A stretch of 64,000 nt of DNA from Mesorhizobium sp. LSJC280B00 (lineage in GTDB: Bacteria > Pseudomonadota > Alphaproteobacteria > Rhizobiales > Rhizobiaceae). Below the pieces are notes generated by a model. The model searched no databases. It had not been told where the DNA came from and saw only the letters and a program-made list of their open reading frames with translations. Made by a program: the position numbers and the translations under genes. This document shows, piece by piece, positions 16,064 to 25,341 of the stretch (its first letter is position 1; every line of letters begins with the position of its first letter). The stretch spans positions 128,146-192,145 of the forward strand of contig NZ_AYVL01000006.1 of the NCBI RefSeq assembly GCF_000502835.1. Reading direction: 5' to 3'.

Positions 16064-17170
16064 GTGAAACGTATACTGGTCACGGGAGGCTGCGGTTTTA
16101 TCGGCCGCCACGTCGCCCAGGAACTCGTTGAACATGGCTATGGGGTTTCAATTCTCGATGCGCTGCTGGATCAGGTGCATGGCGGCGAGGCAATCAGCCT
16201 GCCGCCAGGCGCCAAGCTGATCAAAGGCGACGTTCGCGATCGCGACGCCGTCACAGAGGCGGTCGAAGATGTCGACGCGATCATTCACCTGGCGGCTGAA
16301 GTGGGCGTCGGCCAGTCCATGTACGAGATCGCCCGCTATGTCGGCGCCAACGACCTCGGCACCGCCACGTTGCTGGAAGTGCTGATCAAACGCCCGATCG
16401 AACGTATCGTCGTTGCTTCGTCGATGAGCGTCTATGGCGAGGGTCTCTATGCCACGCCGGACGGCCAGCGCATCGACAATGCAAGACGGCAGCCGGACGA
16501 CATCCGCAGCGGCCAATGGAATCCCCTCTCGCCGGAAGGAGAAGTCCTGTTGCCGCTGCCGACCGACGAGCAGAAACCGGTCGACCTCGCCTCGATCTAC
16601 GCGTTGACGAAATACGCCCAGGAACGAGCCGTGCTGATCTTCGGCGAAGCCTATGGCGTCGATGCGGTGGCGCTGCGCCTGTTCAATGTCTTCGGTGCCG
16701 GACAGGCACTCTCCAACCCGTATACCGGCGTGTTGGCGAACTTCGCCTCGCGCATCGCCAATGGCCAGCGGCCGCTGATTTTCGAAGACGGCGAACAGCA
16801 GCGCGACTTCGTTCATGTACGCGATGTCGCCCTCGCCTTCCGGCTGGCGCTGGAACAGCCGCAGGCGCGCAGCCACGTCATCAACATCGGAAGCGGCCGG
16901 GCCTACCCGGTCAGCGAGGTCGCCCGGCTGCTCGCCGAAGCGATGGGCGTGCCTGGCCGCCAGCCGGAAATCCTCGGCAAGGCACGCTCCGGCGATATCC
17001 GCAACTGCTTTGCCGACATCTCCAAGGCGCGCGAACTGCTCGGCTTCCAGCCGCAGCACCGGCTGGAGCATTCGCTCGGCGATTTCGTCGCCTGGGTGCG
17101 TAACACGGTCGCCATCGATCGCAGCGCCGAGATGAAGCGGGAACTCGAAGCGCGAGGGCTGGTATCATGA
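16064..17170 (+). CDS. NAD-dependent nucleotide-sugar epimerase/dehydratase
   Basis: This is a 368-residue extended SDR. The Rossmann motif TGGCGFIG is at residues 7-14, the catalytic Ser in ASSMSVYGE, and the YALTK catalytic pair is present. It resembles UDP-glucose 4-epimerase/RmlB-type enzymes; an insertion around residues 130-165 is longer than in GalE. The start is GTG 16064 with GGAG 7 nt upstream. It is the first gene of the cluster and overlaps the next by 4 bp. The substrate is likely a nucleotide sugar but cannot be named. Confidence 0.85.
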   Translation: MKRILVTGGCGFIGRHVAQELVEHGYGVSILDALLDQVHGGEAISLPPGAKLIKGDVRDRDAVTEAVEDVDAIIHLAAEVGVGQSMYEIARYVGANDLGTATLLEVLIKRPIERIVVASSMSVYGEGLYATPDGQRIDNARRQPDDIRSGQWNPLSPEGEVLLPLPTDEQKPVDLASIYALTKYAQERAVLIFGEAYGVDAVALRLFNVFGAGQALSNPYTGVLANFASRIANGQRPLIFEDGEQQRDFVHVRDVALAFRLALEQPQARSHVINIGSGRAYPVSEVARLLAEAMGVPGRQPEILGKARSGDIRNCFADISKARELLGFQPQHRLEHSLGDFVAWVRNTVAIDRSAEMKRELEARGLVS

Positions 17171-18246
17171 GACCGGATTCACGCAATTTTCGCGAAGCCC
17201 CCGTCGCCATTATCGGCGGCAGCGGCTTCATCGGCTCGAACCTCGCCGACAGCCTGTTGTCGGACGGCGAGCCGGTGCTGGTCATCGACAATCTGAGCCG
17301 TCCCGGCGTCGAACAGAACCTGGAATGGCTGACGCAAAAGCACGGCAACCGCCTCGCTGTCGAAATCGCCGATGTCCGTGACGCCGAGGCGCTCACGCCG
17401 TTGGTGGCAGGCTCGAGGGCGGTTTTCCACTTTGCCGCGCAGACCGCCGTCACCACGAGCCTGGTTCGGCCGGACGAGGATTTCGACATCAACCTGCGCG
17501 GGACGTTCAACGTCCTGGAAGCCGCTCGCCGCAGCGGCAAGCGCATCCCCGTCGTTTTCGCCAGCACCAACAAGGTCTATGGCCGCCTCGCCGACCTTGC
17601 TATGCGCGAAGAAGACGGCAGATACGCGCCTCGCGACGCGGGCGTCCGAGCGCACGGCGTCGACGAGACGCGCGGCCTCGATTTCTGCACGCCCTATGGC
17701 TGCTCCAAGGGCGCGGCGGACCAGTATGTCCTCGACTACGCCAAGTCATACGACCTGCCGACGGCGGTGCTGCGCATGAGCTGCATCTATGGACCGCGCC
17801 AGTTCGGGACGGAGGATCAGGGTTGGGTCGCCCATTTCCTGCTTAACGCGTTCTCCGACCGGCCGATCACCATCTACGGTGATGGCAAGCAGGTGCGCGA
17901 CATCCTCCATGTTGCCGACGCGGTCGCGGCTTATCGCGCCGTGCTCGACCGCATCGAGGCGATCAAGGGCCAAGCATTCAATCTCGGCGGCGGACCGGAA
18001 AACGCCGTCAGCCTGCGCATGCTGCTGAAGGAGATTCGCGACATAACGAAACGGGACGTTCCGATTCGTTACGACCGCGAACGCACCGGCGACCAACCGT
18101 TCTTCGTCGCCGACACGCGCGCGATCGAGGCGGCGCTGGGGTGGAAAGCGCACGTCCCGTGGCAAAACGGCATCCGCGACCTCGCCGACTGGCTGCAGCG
18201 TCATCGCCTCGACCCGCATCCCGAACCGGCGAGGTACGTGGCATGA
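17167..18246 (+). CDS. NAD-dependent nucleotide-sugar epimerase (CDP-paratose epimerase-like)
   Basis: This 359-residue extended SDR has GGSGFIGSNL at residues 18-27, a catalytic Thr/Ser in FASTNKVYG and the YGCSK pair. The NKVYG and TPYGCSKGAAD wording is like CDP-paratose 2-epimerase and related enzymes. The ATG lies in an ATGA overlap with the preceding gene, and the stop overlaps the next gene likewise. Two different epimerases in tandem imply that an uncommon sugar is made. Confidence 0.85.
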   Translation: MRPDSRNFREAPVAIIGGSGFIGSNLADSLLSDGEPVLVIDNLSRPGVEQNLEWLTQKHGNRLAVEIADVRDAEALTPLVAGSRAVFHFAAQTAVTTSLVRPDEDFDINLRGTFNVLEAARRSGKRIPVVFASTNKVYGRLADLAMREEDGRYAPRDAGVRAHGVDETRGLDFCTPYGCSKGAADQYVLDYAKSYDLPTAVLRMSCIYGPRQFGTEDQGWVAHFLLNAFSDRPITIYGDGKQVRDILHVADAVAAYRAVLDRIEAIKGQAFNLGGGPENAVSLRMLLKEIRDITKRDVPIRYDRERTGDQPFFVADTRAIEAALGWKAHVPWQNGIRDLADWLQRHRLDPHPEPARYVA

Positions 18247-19535
18247 GGGTCGCTCTGGTCAATCCGTCCTGGACGTACCAGGACAGCATCTATTTCGGCT
18301 GCCGCCAGCCGCATCTGCCGCTCGAACTCGGCTATTCGAAAGCGCTGCTCGAAGCAGCCCGCCACGAGGTGCTGATGCTGGACGGGCAGATCCAGAAGCT
18401 CGACAACGCCGCGCTCGCCGATCGCGTCGCCGCATTCGAGCCTGACATGACCATCGTCAGCACCGCGCCGACCTACCTGTTCTGGCGCTGCGCACCGCCC
18501 GAGTTGCGCGTGCCGGCCGATTTCCTCAACCATCTTGCCGGGCGCGGCGGTCGCACCGTCGCCGTCGGGCCGCATGGCTCGGCGACGCCGACGCCGACTT
18601 TGCGCAAGCTTGGCGTCGACATCGTCGTGCGCGGCGAATGCGAGGAAGTGGTCGCGGAACTTGCCCGCCGCGACGACTGGAGTGCGGTGCCGTCCACCGC
18701 CCACTTCGAGGATGGAGAACTGGTCTCGAACGGCGGCGTGCATGCGAGCTCGTTCATCGATCACCCAGCGCTCGAATGGCCATCAGACTGGATTGCCGCC
18801 CATTCGCACCATCATCACCGCTTCGACGACGACCAGGTCGGCTTTGGAGCGGAGGTCGAGGCGTCGCGCGGCTGCCCGTATAATTGCAGTTTCTGCGCCA
18901 AGATCGATTTCCGCGATGCCTATCGCCGCCGGAACCACGAAGCAGTGATCGCCGAGATCGACCGGCTGATCGCACAGGGCGTCGGCTACATCTATTTCAT
19001 CGACGAGATCTTCCTGCCGCAAAAGGCATTGCTGGAGGCGCTGGTCGATCGTGATGTGAAGTTCGGCGTGCAGACCCGTATCGACCTCTGGAAGCCGGAA
19101 TTGCTGAAGCTGCTCGGTGCCGCCGGCTGCGTCTCGATCGAGGCGGGCCTCGAAAGCCTGACGGTGGAAGGCCGCGCCATGCTGGCAAAACGCTGCCGTT
19201 TGGGCACCGAGGAGCTGGCCGCGTTGCTGGTCGACGCAAGGCGCCACGTGCCGTTCGTGCAGGCCAATCTGATCGGCGTGGTCGAGGACGATCCCGCGCT
19301 CGTCGATTATTGGCGGAAGCACCTGATCGACAACGGCGTTTGGGCCAACGAACCGGTGCCGCTCTATCCTTATCCGAGTTCGCCGAGCTACCGCGAACTT
19401 TGGGGCGAGCCGGACGATCTCGCCTGGGAGCGCGCGCATGAACATTATCTCGCATCCTTCCGAACGTTCAGCGACATCCAGGAGAAGCGGCCGCGTCCGC
19501 TGGCCGAATTGGAGGCCACATGTTGCGGACACTGA
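18243..19535 (+). CDS. B12-binding-domain radical SAM protein
   Basis: This is a 430-residue protein. Residues 1-145 look like the cobalamin-binding fold of B12-type radical SAM enzymes (MRVALVNPSW, then ELGYSKALLEAARHEVLMLD), and residues 200-420 hold a radical SAM domain with the cluster motif CPYNCSFC (Cys 211, 215, 218). I recall a TIGRFAM family (TIGR04295) of rhizobial B12-radical SAM proteins from such glycan neighbourhoods, but have not checked it. Such enzymes methylate unactivated carbons or rearrange substrates; here a sugar or its aglycone is the obvious candidate. A longer reading upstream lies inside the preceding gene and is rejected. Confidence 0.85.
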   Translation: MRVALVNPSWTYQDSIYFGCRQPHLPLELGYSKALLEAARHEVLMLDGQIQKLDNAALADRVAAFEPDMTIVSTAPTYLFWRCAPPELRVPADFLNHLAGRGGRTVAVGPHGSATPTPTLRKLGVDIVVRGECEEVVAELARRDDWSAVPSTAHFEDGELVSNGGVHASSFIDHPALEWPSDWIAAHSHHHHRFDDDQVGFGAEVEASRGCPYNCSFCAKIDFRDAYRRRNHEAVIAEIDRLIAQGVGYIYFIDEIFLPQKALLEALVDRDVKFGVQTRIDLWKPELLKLLGAAGCVSIEAGLESLTVEGRAMLAKRCRLGTEELAALLVDARRHVPFVQANLIGVVEDDPALVDYWRKHLIDNGVWANEPVPLYPYPSSPSYRELWGEPDDLAWERAHEHYLASFRTFSDIQEKRPRPLAELEATCCGH

Positions 19536-20623
19536 GCCCGCGGCCGCGGCGTATCCTGATGACTGTCGATGCGGTTGGCGGCGTCTGGCGCTATGCGCTC
19601 GATCTGGCCAGGCAACTGGTCGCCGGCGGCGACAGCGTCGTGCTTGCCGGGCTTGGTCCGGAACCGTCCAGGCAGCAGGCCGAGGAGGCCCAGTCATTCG
19701 CAACGCTGACATGGCTCAACACGCCGCCCGACTGGATGACCCGCAACGAGCACGACCTCGACACATTGCAGCAGGAGCTGCACCCGCTCATACGTGACTA
19801 CGCCGTCGAAATCGTCCATCTCAACGCGCCGACGCAGGCCGCGGGGCTCGACGTGCCCTGCCCCGTCGTGGCGGTGTCGCATTCCTGCGTGGTGACATGG
19901 TTCCACGCCGTCAAGGGACAGGCGGCGGACGGCGAATGGGCTTGGCAGAAGGACCGCAACCGGCGCGGTCTCGACAAAGCAGGAATGGTCGTTGCGCCCA
20001 GCCGCAGCCATGCCGACATGCTCGAAACCTGCTACGGGCCGATCGCGCGCCTGAGCGTCGTCGGCAACGGGGCGCGGCCCGGCGCGAAGAGCGAAAGACG
20101 GGAATCGGTCGTTTTCGCCGCCGCGCGCTGGTGGGACGAAGGAAAGAATGCGGCGGTGCTGGACCAGGCCGCCTCCCTGACGCAATGGCCGGTCTTCGTC
20201 GCCGGCTCGCAGCAAGGGCCGGACGGCCAGCATGTTGGCTTCAGTGGCGCCGTTCCCCTCGGGCCGGTGCCACATGAGGAAGTGCGCTCGCTGATGGCTC
20301 GGGCCGGTATCTTCGTATCGCCGTCGCTCTACGAACCGTTCGGCCTGGCCACGCTGGAAGCCGCAATGTCGGCAACGCCCTTGGTGCTCGCCGATATCGC
20401 GACCTACCGGGAACTGTGGGACGGCGCGGCCCTGTTCTACGACGTGCGCGATCCGGGCGATCTCGCCAGCTGCATCAATGGCCTTTGCAATGACGCGCAG
20501 CGCCGGCGAGAACTCGGTGAGGCGGCGGCGCGCCGAAGCCGCAGATTTTCACTGGCAAGGCAGGCGACCGCCATGCGCGGCGTCTACGACAAGGCGGCCC
20601 TGGCCACCATGGCGGATAATTGA
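19520..20623 (+). CDS. GT4-family glycosyltransferase
   Basis: This 367-residue GT-B-fold transferase has an N-terminal Gly-rich loop (VDAVGGVWRYALDLARQL) and a C-terminal nucleotide-sugar site with the SPSLYEPFGLATLEAA motif, where the EPFG Glu is the EX7E signature. It has no signal peptide or membrane anchor, so it is cytoplasmic. It overlaps the radical SAM gene by 16 bp. The donor is unknown; UDP-xylose or a product of the two epimerases would fit. Confidence 0.88.
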   Translation: MLRTLSPRPRRILMTVDAVGGVWRYALDLARQLVAGGDSVVLAGLGPEPSRQQAEEAQSFATLTWLNTPPDWMTRNEHDLDTLQQELHPLIRDYAVEIVHLNAPTQAAGLDVPCPVVAVSHSCVVTWFHAVKGQAADGEWAWQKDRNRRGLDKAGMVVAPSRSHADMLETCYGPIARLSVVGNGARPGAKSERRESVVFAAARWWDEGKNAAVLDQAASLTQWPVFVAGSQQGPDGQHVGFSGAVPLGPVPHEEVRSLMARAGIFVSPSLYEPFGLATLEAAMSATPLVLADIATYRELWDGAALFYDVRDPGDLASCINGLCNDAQRRRELGEAAARRSRRFSLARQATAMRGVYDKAALATMADN

Positions 20624-20625
20624 TT

Positions 20626-21756
20626 ATGCGATTTTTATTCTACACCCATTCGATCGTTTCCGACTGGAACCACGGCAACGCACATTTCCTGCGCGGCATC
20701 ATGCGCGAGCTGGTCGCGCGCGGGCACCAGGCGATCGCGCTGGAACCCGCCGACGGCTGGAGCCGGTCGAACCTGGTAGCCGAGAAAGGGTCCTTCGCGA
20801 TCGAGCGATTCCGGAAGGATTTCCCCGAGTTGATGCCGGTGACCTACGATGCCGCTTTCGACCACGAAGCCTGGATATCCGATGCCGATGTGGTGATCGT
20901 GCATGAGTGGACCGAGCCGGACCTTGTTGCGCGGCTGGGCAAGGCGAAAGCAACTGGCGGCCGTTTCACGCTGCTGTTCCACGACACGCACCATCGCGCC
21001 ATCTCGGCCACGCAAGCGATTTCTGCCTTGCAGCTTGAACATTACGACGGCGTGCTCGCCTTCGGCGAGGCGCTGCGGGAAAGCTATCTTCGCGCCGGAT
21101 GGGGCAAGCGGGTCTTTACCTGGCACGAGGCAGCCGATGACCATCTGTTCGAGCCCCATCCTGAAATCGAGCGCTGCGCCGACCTGATCTGGATCGGCAA
21201 TTGGGGCGACGACGAGCGCAGCGCCGAAATCAGGGAATTCCTGGTCGAGCCGGTGCGTGAGCTCGGATTGAGCGGCACTGTCCACGGCGTTCGCTATCCA
21301 CGGCAAGCGCTCGCCGACCTTGCGGCCGCCGGCCTGCGCTACGAAGGTTGGATCGCCAACGCCGACGTGCCGAAGGCGTTTGCAGCAAACCGCATCACAG
21401 TGCACATCCCCAGGCGTCCATACCGCGAAAGCCTGCCCGGCATCCCGACCATCCGCATGTTCGAGGCGCTCGCCTGCGGCATCCCGCTCGTTTCGGCGCC
21501 GTGGTCCGATGTCGAACGCCTGTTCAGGCCCGGCGTAGATTTTCTGTTTGCAAACAACGGTTCCGAGATGCGGCGTCATCTTCGCGCCGTGCTGCACGAC
21601 GCGGATCTCGCCGCTTCTCTGGCGACATCGGGCCTCGAGACCATCCGCTTGCGGCACACATGCCGGCACCGGGCGGATCAATTGTTCGGCGTGCTCGCCG
21701 AATGCGGGCGCCGCCAAGCCGCGGACACGATTCTTGCAACGGAGGCCGCCGAATGA
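20626..21756 (+). CDS. CgeB-family glycosyltransferase-like protein (1 of 4)
   Basis: This 376-residue protein starts MRFLFYTHSIVSDWNHGNAHFLRG, followed by a GT-B-like C-terminal domain with PRRPYRESLPGIPTIRMFEALACGIPLVSAPW. The last block is the donor-site region of CgeB proteins, named from the Bacillus spore-coat glycosylation gene. It is the most divergent of the four CgeB-like proteins in the cluster. ATG 20626 is used; a TTG two codons earlier is also open. It overlaps the next gene by 4 bp. Confidence 0.78.
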   Translation: MRFLFYTHSIVSDWNHGNAHFLRGIMRELVARGHQAIALEPADGWSRSNLVAEKGSFAIERFRKDFPELMPVTYDAAFDHEAWISDADVVIVHEWTEPDLVARLGKAKATGGRFTLLFHDTHHRAISATQAISALQLEHYDGVLAFGEALRESYLRAGWGKRVFTWHEAADDHLFEPHPEIERCADLIWIGNWGDDERSAEIREFLVEPVRELGLSGTVHGVRYPRQALADLAAAGLRYEGWIANADVPKAFAANRITVHIPRRPYRESLPGIPTIRMFEALACGIPLVSAPWSDVERLFRPGVDFLFANNGSEMRRHLRAVLHDADLAASLATSGLETIRLRHTCRHRADQLFGVLAECGRRQAADTILATEAAE

Positions 21757-22847
21757 AGATTGCATTTTACGGGTCAAGCCTGCTGTCGTCCTACTGGAAC
21801 GGCGCGGCCACCTATTACCGCGGGCTGCTCAAGGCTCTGGCCAGGCTCGGCTATGACATCACCTTCTATGAGCCCGATGTCTACGATCGCCAGAAGAACC
21901 GCGACATCGAGGCGCCGGACTGGTGTGCCGTCGTCGTCTATGAGGCGACCCCACAGGCGCTGATGCAGGTGGCGGCGCGGGCGGCGGAGGCAGATATCGT
22001 CGTCAAGGCGAGCGGCGTCGGTTTCGCCGACGACGCGCTGTTGCGGGCGGTGCTCGATCACGCCCGTGCCGGTGCGCTCACCGTATTCTGGGATGTCGAT
22101 GCGCCGGCGACGCTTGGCCAGTTGCGCGACGAGCCCGACCATCCGCTGCATCGCGCGCTGCAGGAAATCGACCTCGTGCTGACCTATGGCGGCGGCGACC
22201 CGGTGGTCTGGGCCTATCGGGCAATGGGGGCGGCCGAATGCGTGCCGATCTACAATGCGCTCGATCCGGAAACGCATCATCCGGTCGGCAAGGACATGCG
22301 CTTTGCCTGCGATCTCGCCTTTCTCGGCAACCGGCTGCCGGACCGCGAGGCGCGCGTCGAAGCCTTCTTCCTCGACCCGGCCGGCCGCTCCGCCGATCAG
22401 CGCTTCCTGCTCGGCGGATCGGGCTGGGGCGACAAGCAGATGCCCGCCAATGTCCGATGGCTCGGCCATGTCGGCACGCGCGACCACAATGCATTGAACG
22501 TCACGGCCAAGGCGGTGCTGAACATCAGCCGCGACAGCATGGCGGCCAATGGCTTTTCACCTGCGACGCGCGTTTTTGAGGCGGCGGGCGCCGGCGCATG
22601 CCTCATCACCGACGCCTGGCTCGGCGTGGACCTGTTCCTGAAACCCGGCGAGGAAATCCTGGTCGCGCGCGATGGCGAGGACGTCGCCGAGATCATGCAA
22701 AGCCTTAGTGCCGAACGGGCTAAGGCGATCGGGACATCGGCGCTTCGGCGCGTGCTTGGCGAACATACCTACACGACACGTGCCGTTTTAGCCGACGCCA
22801 TCTTCAGGCGCCATTTCGAGCGTCCGACCGTGGAGGCGGCCGAATGA
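21753..22847 (+). CDS. CgeB-family glycosyltransferase-like protein (2 of 4)
   Basis: This is a 364-residue protein. The N-terminus MKIAFYGSSLLSSYWNGAAT and the C-terminal NGFSPATRVFEAAGAGACLITDAWLGVDLF, ending in a typical glycan-transferase helix, mark it as CgeB-like. The start is in an ATGA overlap with gene 20626-21756; a much longer in-frame reading upstream is only that gene's shadow. It shares the VFWDVDAPATL motif with the other CgeB paralogues (DxDxP). Confidence 0.8.
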   Translation: MKIAFYGSSLLSSYWNGAATYYRGLLKALARLGYDITFYEPDVYDRQKNRDIEAPDWCAVVVYEATPQALMQVAARAAEADIVVKASGVGFADDALLRAVLDHARAGALTVFWDVDAPATLGQLRDEPDHPLHRALQEIDLVLTYGGGDPVVWAYRAMGAAECVPIYNALDPETHHPVGKDMRFACDLAFLGNRLPDREARVEAFFLDPAGRSADQRFLLGGSGWGDKQMPANVRWLGHVGTRDHNALNVTAKAVLNISRDSMAANGFSPATRVFEAAGAGACLITDAWLGVDLFLKPGEEILVARDGEDVAEIMQSLSAERAKAIGTSALRRVLGEHTYTTRAVLADAIFRRHFERPTVEAAE

Positions 22848-23953
22848 CAAAGCCGCTCGACATCGTCTTTCTTGGCCTGTCGCTCTCCTCATCCTGGGGA
22901 AACGGCCACGCCACCACCTTTCGGGGGCTGCTTAAAGGTCTCCACGAACTCGGCCACCGCGTCACTTTTCTCGAACGCGACGTGCCGTGGTACGCAAGTC
23001 ACCGGGATCTGCGCGATCCCGATTTCTGCGCCTTGCGCTACTATGAAACGATCGATGATCTTCGCCGCAATTTTGCGCGCTGTCTGCGCGATGCCGATAT
23101 CGTGGTCGTCGGCTCCTTCGTTCCCGAAGGCCCTGAAATCATCGACGTCGTGGCATCGCTGTGCACGGGTCAGTTCTGCTTCTACGACATCGACACGCCG
23201 ATCACGCTGGCAAAGCTTTCGACCGATGATTGCGAGTACATTGCCAGGCGGCAGGTCCCGTATTTCGACGTCTACTTCTCCTTCACCGGCGGGCCGACGC
23301 TTGCCCGTCTGACGGCGGAATTCGGCGCGAGGCGGGCCGAGCCGCTCTACTGCTCCGTCGACCCGGAACGGCATCACGGAACCGGTGATCCAATCCGCTG
23401 GGATCTCGGCTATCTCGGCACCTACAGCCCCGACCGCCAGGCGACGCTAGAGGCCCTGCTGTTCGAACCGGCGCGTCGCATGCCGGAGCGCCGCTTCGTC
23501 GTGGCAGGCTCGCAATATCCGCGCGAAATCGCCTGGCCGGACAATGTGGATCGCATCGAACACCTGCCGCCGGCAGATCACGCCGCCTTTTACAGCCGCC
23601 AACGCTACACGTTGAACGTCACGCGCAGTTCCATGATCGCGGCCGGATGGTCGCCCAGCGTGCGCCTCTTCGAGGCAGCCGCCTGCGGCACGGCGATCAT
23701 CAGCGATAGCTGGGCCGGACTGGACAGCCTGTTTCCAGAGCGGACGATCCACACGGCGCGCAGGACCGAGGACGTAATCGGTATCCTGTCTGGGGAATCC
23801 GACGGCGCCCGGCTTGCCATGGCCAGGCAGGCGCGCGTGCTCATCCTCGCAGCTCACACAAGCATCGCAAGAGCCCGCGAATTCGTTTCGCTGCTGGCGC
23901 AGGCCAAATCGCCACGTTCTGTTCTCGATCTGGACGTCGAGAGCGCAGCATGA
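22844..23953 (+). CDS. CgeB-family glycosyltransferase-like protein (3 of 4)
   Basis: This 369-residue protein has SSSWGNGHATTFRGLLKGL near the N-terminus, FYDIDTPITLAKL in the middle and WSPSVRLFEAAACGTAIISDSW at the donor site. It is clearly paralogous to the gene at 28974-30077 along its whole length (SSWGNGHATLWRGL, FYDLDTPVTLARI). Having two close paralogues suggests successive additions of similar sugars. It is coupled by 4-bp overlaps on both sides. Confidence 0.82.
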   Translation: MTKPLDIVFLGLSLSSSWGNGHATTFRGLLKGLHELGHRVTFLERDVPWYASHRDLRDPDFCALRYYETIDDLRRNFARCLRDADIVVVGSFVPEGPEIIDVVASLCTGQFCFYDIDTPITLAKLSTDDCEYIARRQVPYFDVYFSFTGGPTLARLTAEFGARRAEPLYCSVDPERHHGTGDPIRWDLGYLGTYSPDRQATLEALLFEPARRMPERRFVVAGSQYPREIAWPDNVDRIEHLPPADHAAFYSRQRYTLNVTRSSMIAAGWSPSVRLFEAAACGTAIISDSWAGLDSLFPERTIHTARRTEDVIGILSGESDGARLAMARQARVLILAAHTSIARAREFVSLLAQAKSPRSVLDLDVESAA

Positions 23954-25023
23954 CCCGCAGACGGGAGAAGATAGAGATGCAGCTATCAAGAAAGGCGCAA
24001 CGGACCAAGACCGTGCTTGTCGCCGGCGGCGCAGGTTTCCTCGGTTCGCATCTTTGCGAGACAATGCTCCAGGCCGGCTGGCGCGTGATCTGCGTCGACA
24101 ATTTCCTTACCGGCCGCATGGAGAACATAGCATCGATCGCCGATCGTCCGGATTTTCGGCTGATCAAGCAAGACATTTGCCGACCGTTGGAGCTTGGCGA
24201 ACCGGTTGACCGCATCTTCAACATGGCGTGCGCGGCCTCGCCGCCGCGTTACCAGGCCGACCCGGTCCATACGACGCGGACTTGCGTCATCGGAACGCTC
24301 AATCTGCTGGAGCTCGCCGCCCGCAATGGCGCCCGGTTCCTGCAGGCGTCCACCAGCGAAATTTATGGCGATCCCGAACAGCATCCGCAGAAGGAAGACT
24401 ATGTCGGCCACGTGAACTGCATCGGCCCCCGCGCCTGCTATGACGAAGGCAAGCGCACCGCCGAAACCTTGTGCTTCGATTATTTGAGAATGGGAAAAAC
24501 CGATATCCGTGTAGCGCGCATCTTCAACACCTATGGTCCCAGGATGGATCCTGCGGATGGACGGATCGTTTCCAATCTGATCATGCAGGCACTCGAGAGA
24601 CGGCCGCTGACGATATTCGGCGACGGGCTGCAGACCAGGTCGTTCTGCTACGTTTCCGATCTGGTCGACGGCTTGATCCGGTTGATGGAGGTCGATCCCA
24701 ATCCGAGCCAGCCCGTCAATCTGGGCAATCCGGGGGAGTTCACCATCCTGCAACTGGCGAGCCTGGTGAGAGGCATGACCGCAACCAAATCGGGCTTGAA
24801 ATTCCTGCCGCTGCCGCAAGACGATCCTCGTCGTCGGCAACCCGACATTTCCCGCGCAAGGAAGCTTCTCGGCTGGTCGCCAAAAGTGCCGCTCAGGCAG
24901 GGTTTGGTGCGCACAATCGGCTATTTTGCCGAGCTTGAGACGGCGCAGATGATCGACGGAAGACGTCGAATTGCCGCCACCGTGCGTTCTGCATCAGGCC
25001 GGCTGCAAAATCTGCCGGCCTGA
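23950..25023 (+). CDS. UDP-glucuronate decarboxylase-like protein (UDP-xylose synthase)
   Basis: This 357-residue extended SDR has AGGAGFLGSHL (about residues 25-35), the ASPPRYQADPV loop, a catalytic Ser/Thr in QASTSEIYGDP and RACYDEGKRTAE with the YxxxK pair. These are hallmark segments of UDP-glucuronate decarboxylase, which makes UDP-xylose from UDP-glucuronate. A UDP-xylose source fits the xylosidase-like gene later in the cluster. The C-terminal 25 residues are basic and extra. It is the last gene of the first coupled run. Confidence 0.88.
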   Translation: MTRRREKIEMQLSRKAQRTKTVLVAGGAGFLGSHLCETMLQAGWRVICVDNFLTGRMENIASIADRPDFRLIKQDICRPLELGEPVDRIFNMACAASPPRYQADPVHTTRTCVIGTLNLLELAARNGARFLQASTSEIYGDPEQHPQKEDYVGHVNCIGPRACYDEGKRTAETLCFDYLRMGKTDIRVARIFNTYGPRMDPADGRIVSNLIMQALERRPLTIFGDGLQTRSFCYVSDLVDGLIRLMEVDPNPSQPVNLGNPGEFTILQLASLVRGMTATKSGLKFLPLPQDDPRRRQPDISRARKLLGWSPKVPLRQGLVRTIGYFAELETAQMIDGRRRIAATVRSASGRLQNLPA

Positions 25024-25143
25024 AGGCGGGGAGCGTCTGGCCGCTGCTTGGTCACGACGGAAAGCGCCGTCGTCTCGGATTTGGTCACTTTTTCTCGTCG
25101 CGGGAACAACCCGTCCAGCTTCTGGTTCTGCCAAGGTACCGGC

Positions 25144-25341
25144 ATGGAGACGATTGTGCATCCGAAGCGATCCGCCAAAGACATCGAACAAATGGCCGCA
25201 AAGGAGACGGCTGCCTTCCTGCGGCGCGCCTCCATCACCTATCTGGAATGTTGTGTGAGCCTGATGATGACGCATCTTCAGCGCGAGGAGGTAGCGGCCA
25301 TCCTCGAAAAGGAAGCGGATATGCTTCGCCGGCTGGACTGA
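25144..25341 (+). CDS. Small hypothetical protein
   Basis: This is a 65-residue, mostly helical protein read from ATG 25144 (METIVHPKRSAKDIEQ), with a modest AAGG upstream. A 97-residue reading from 25048 is open but weaker. It has a CC pair in the middle (YLECCVSL) and a charged C-terminus. Its 3' end overlaps the 3' end of the convergent minus-strand fusion gene by 64 bp. I do not recognise it. Confidence 0.45.
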   Translation: METIVHPKRSAKDIEQMAAKETAAFLRRASITYLECCVSLMMTHLQREEVAAILEKEADMLRRLD

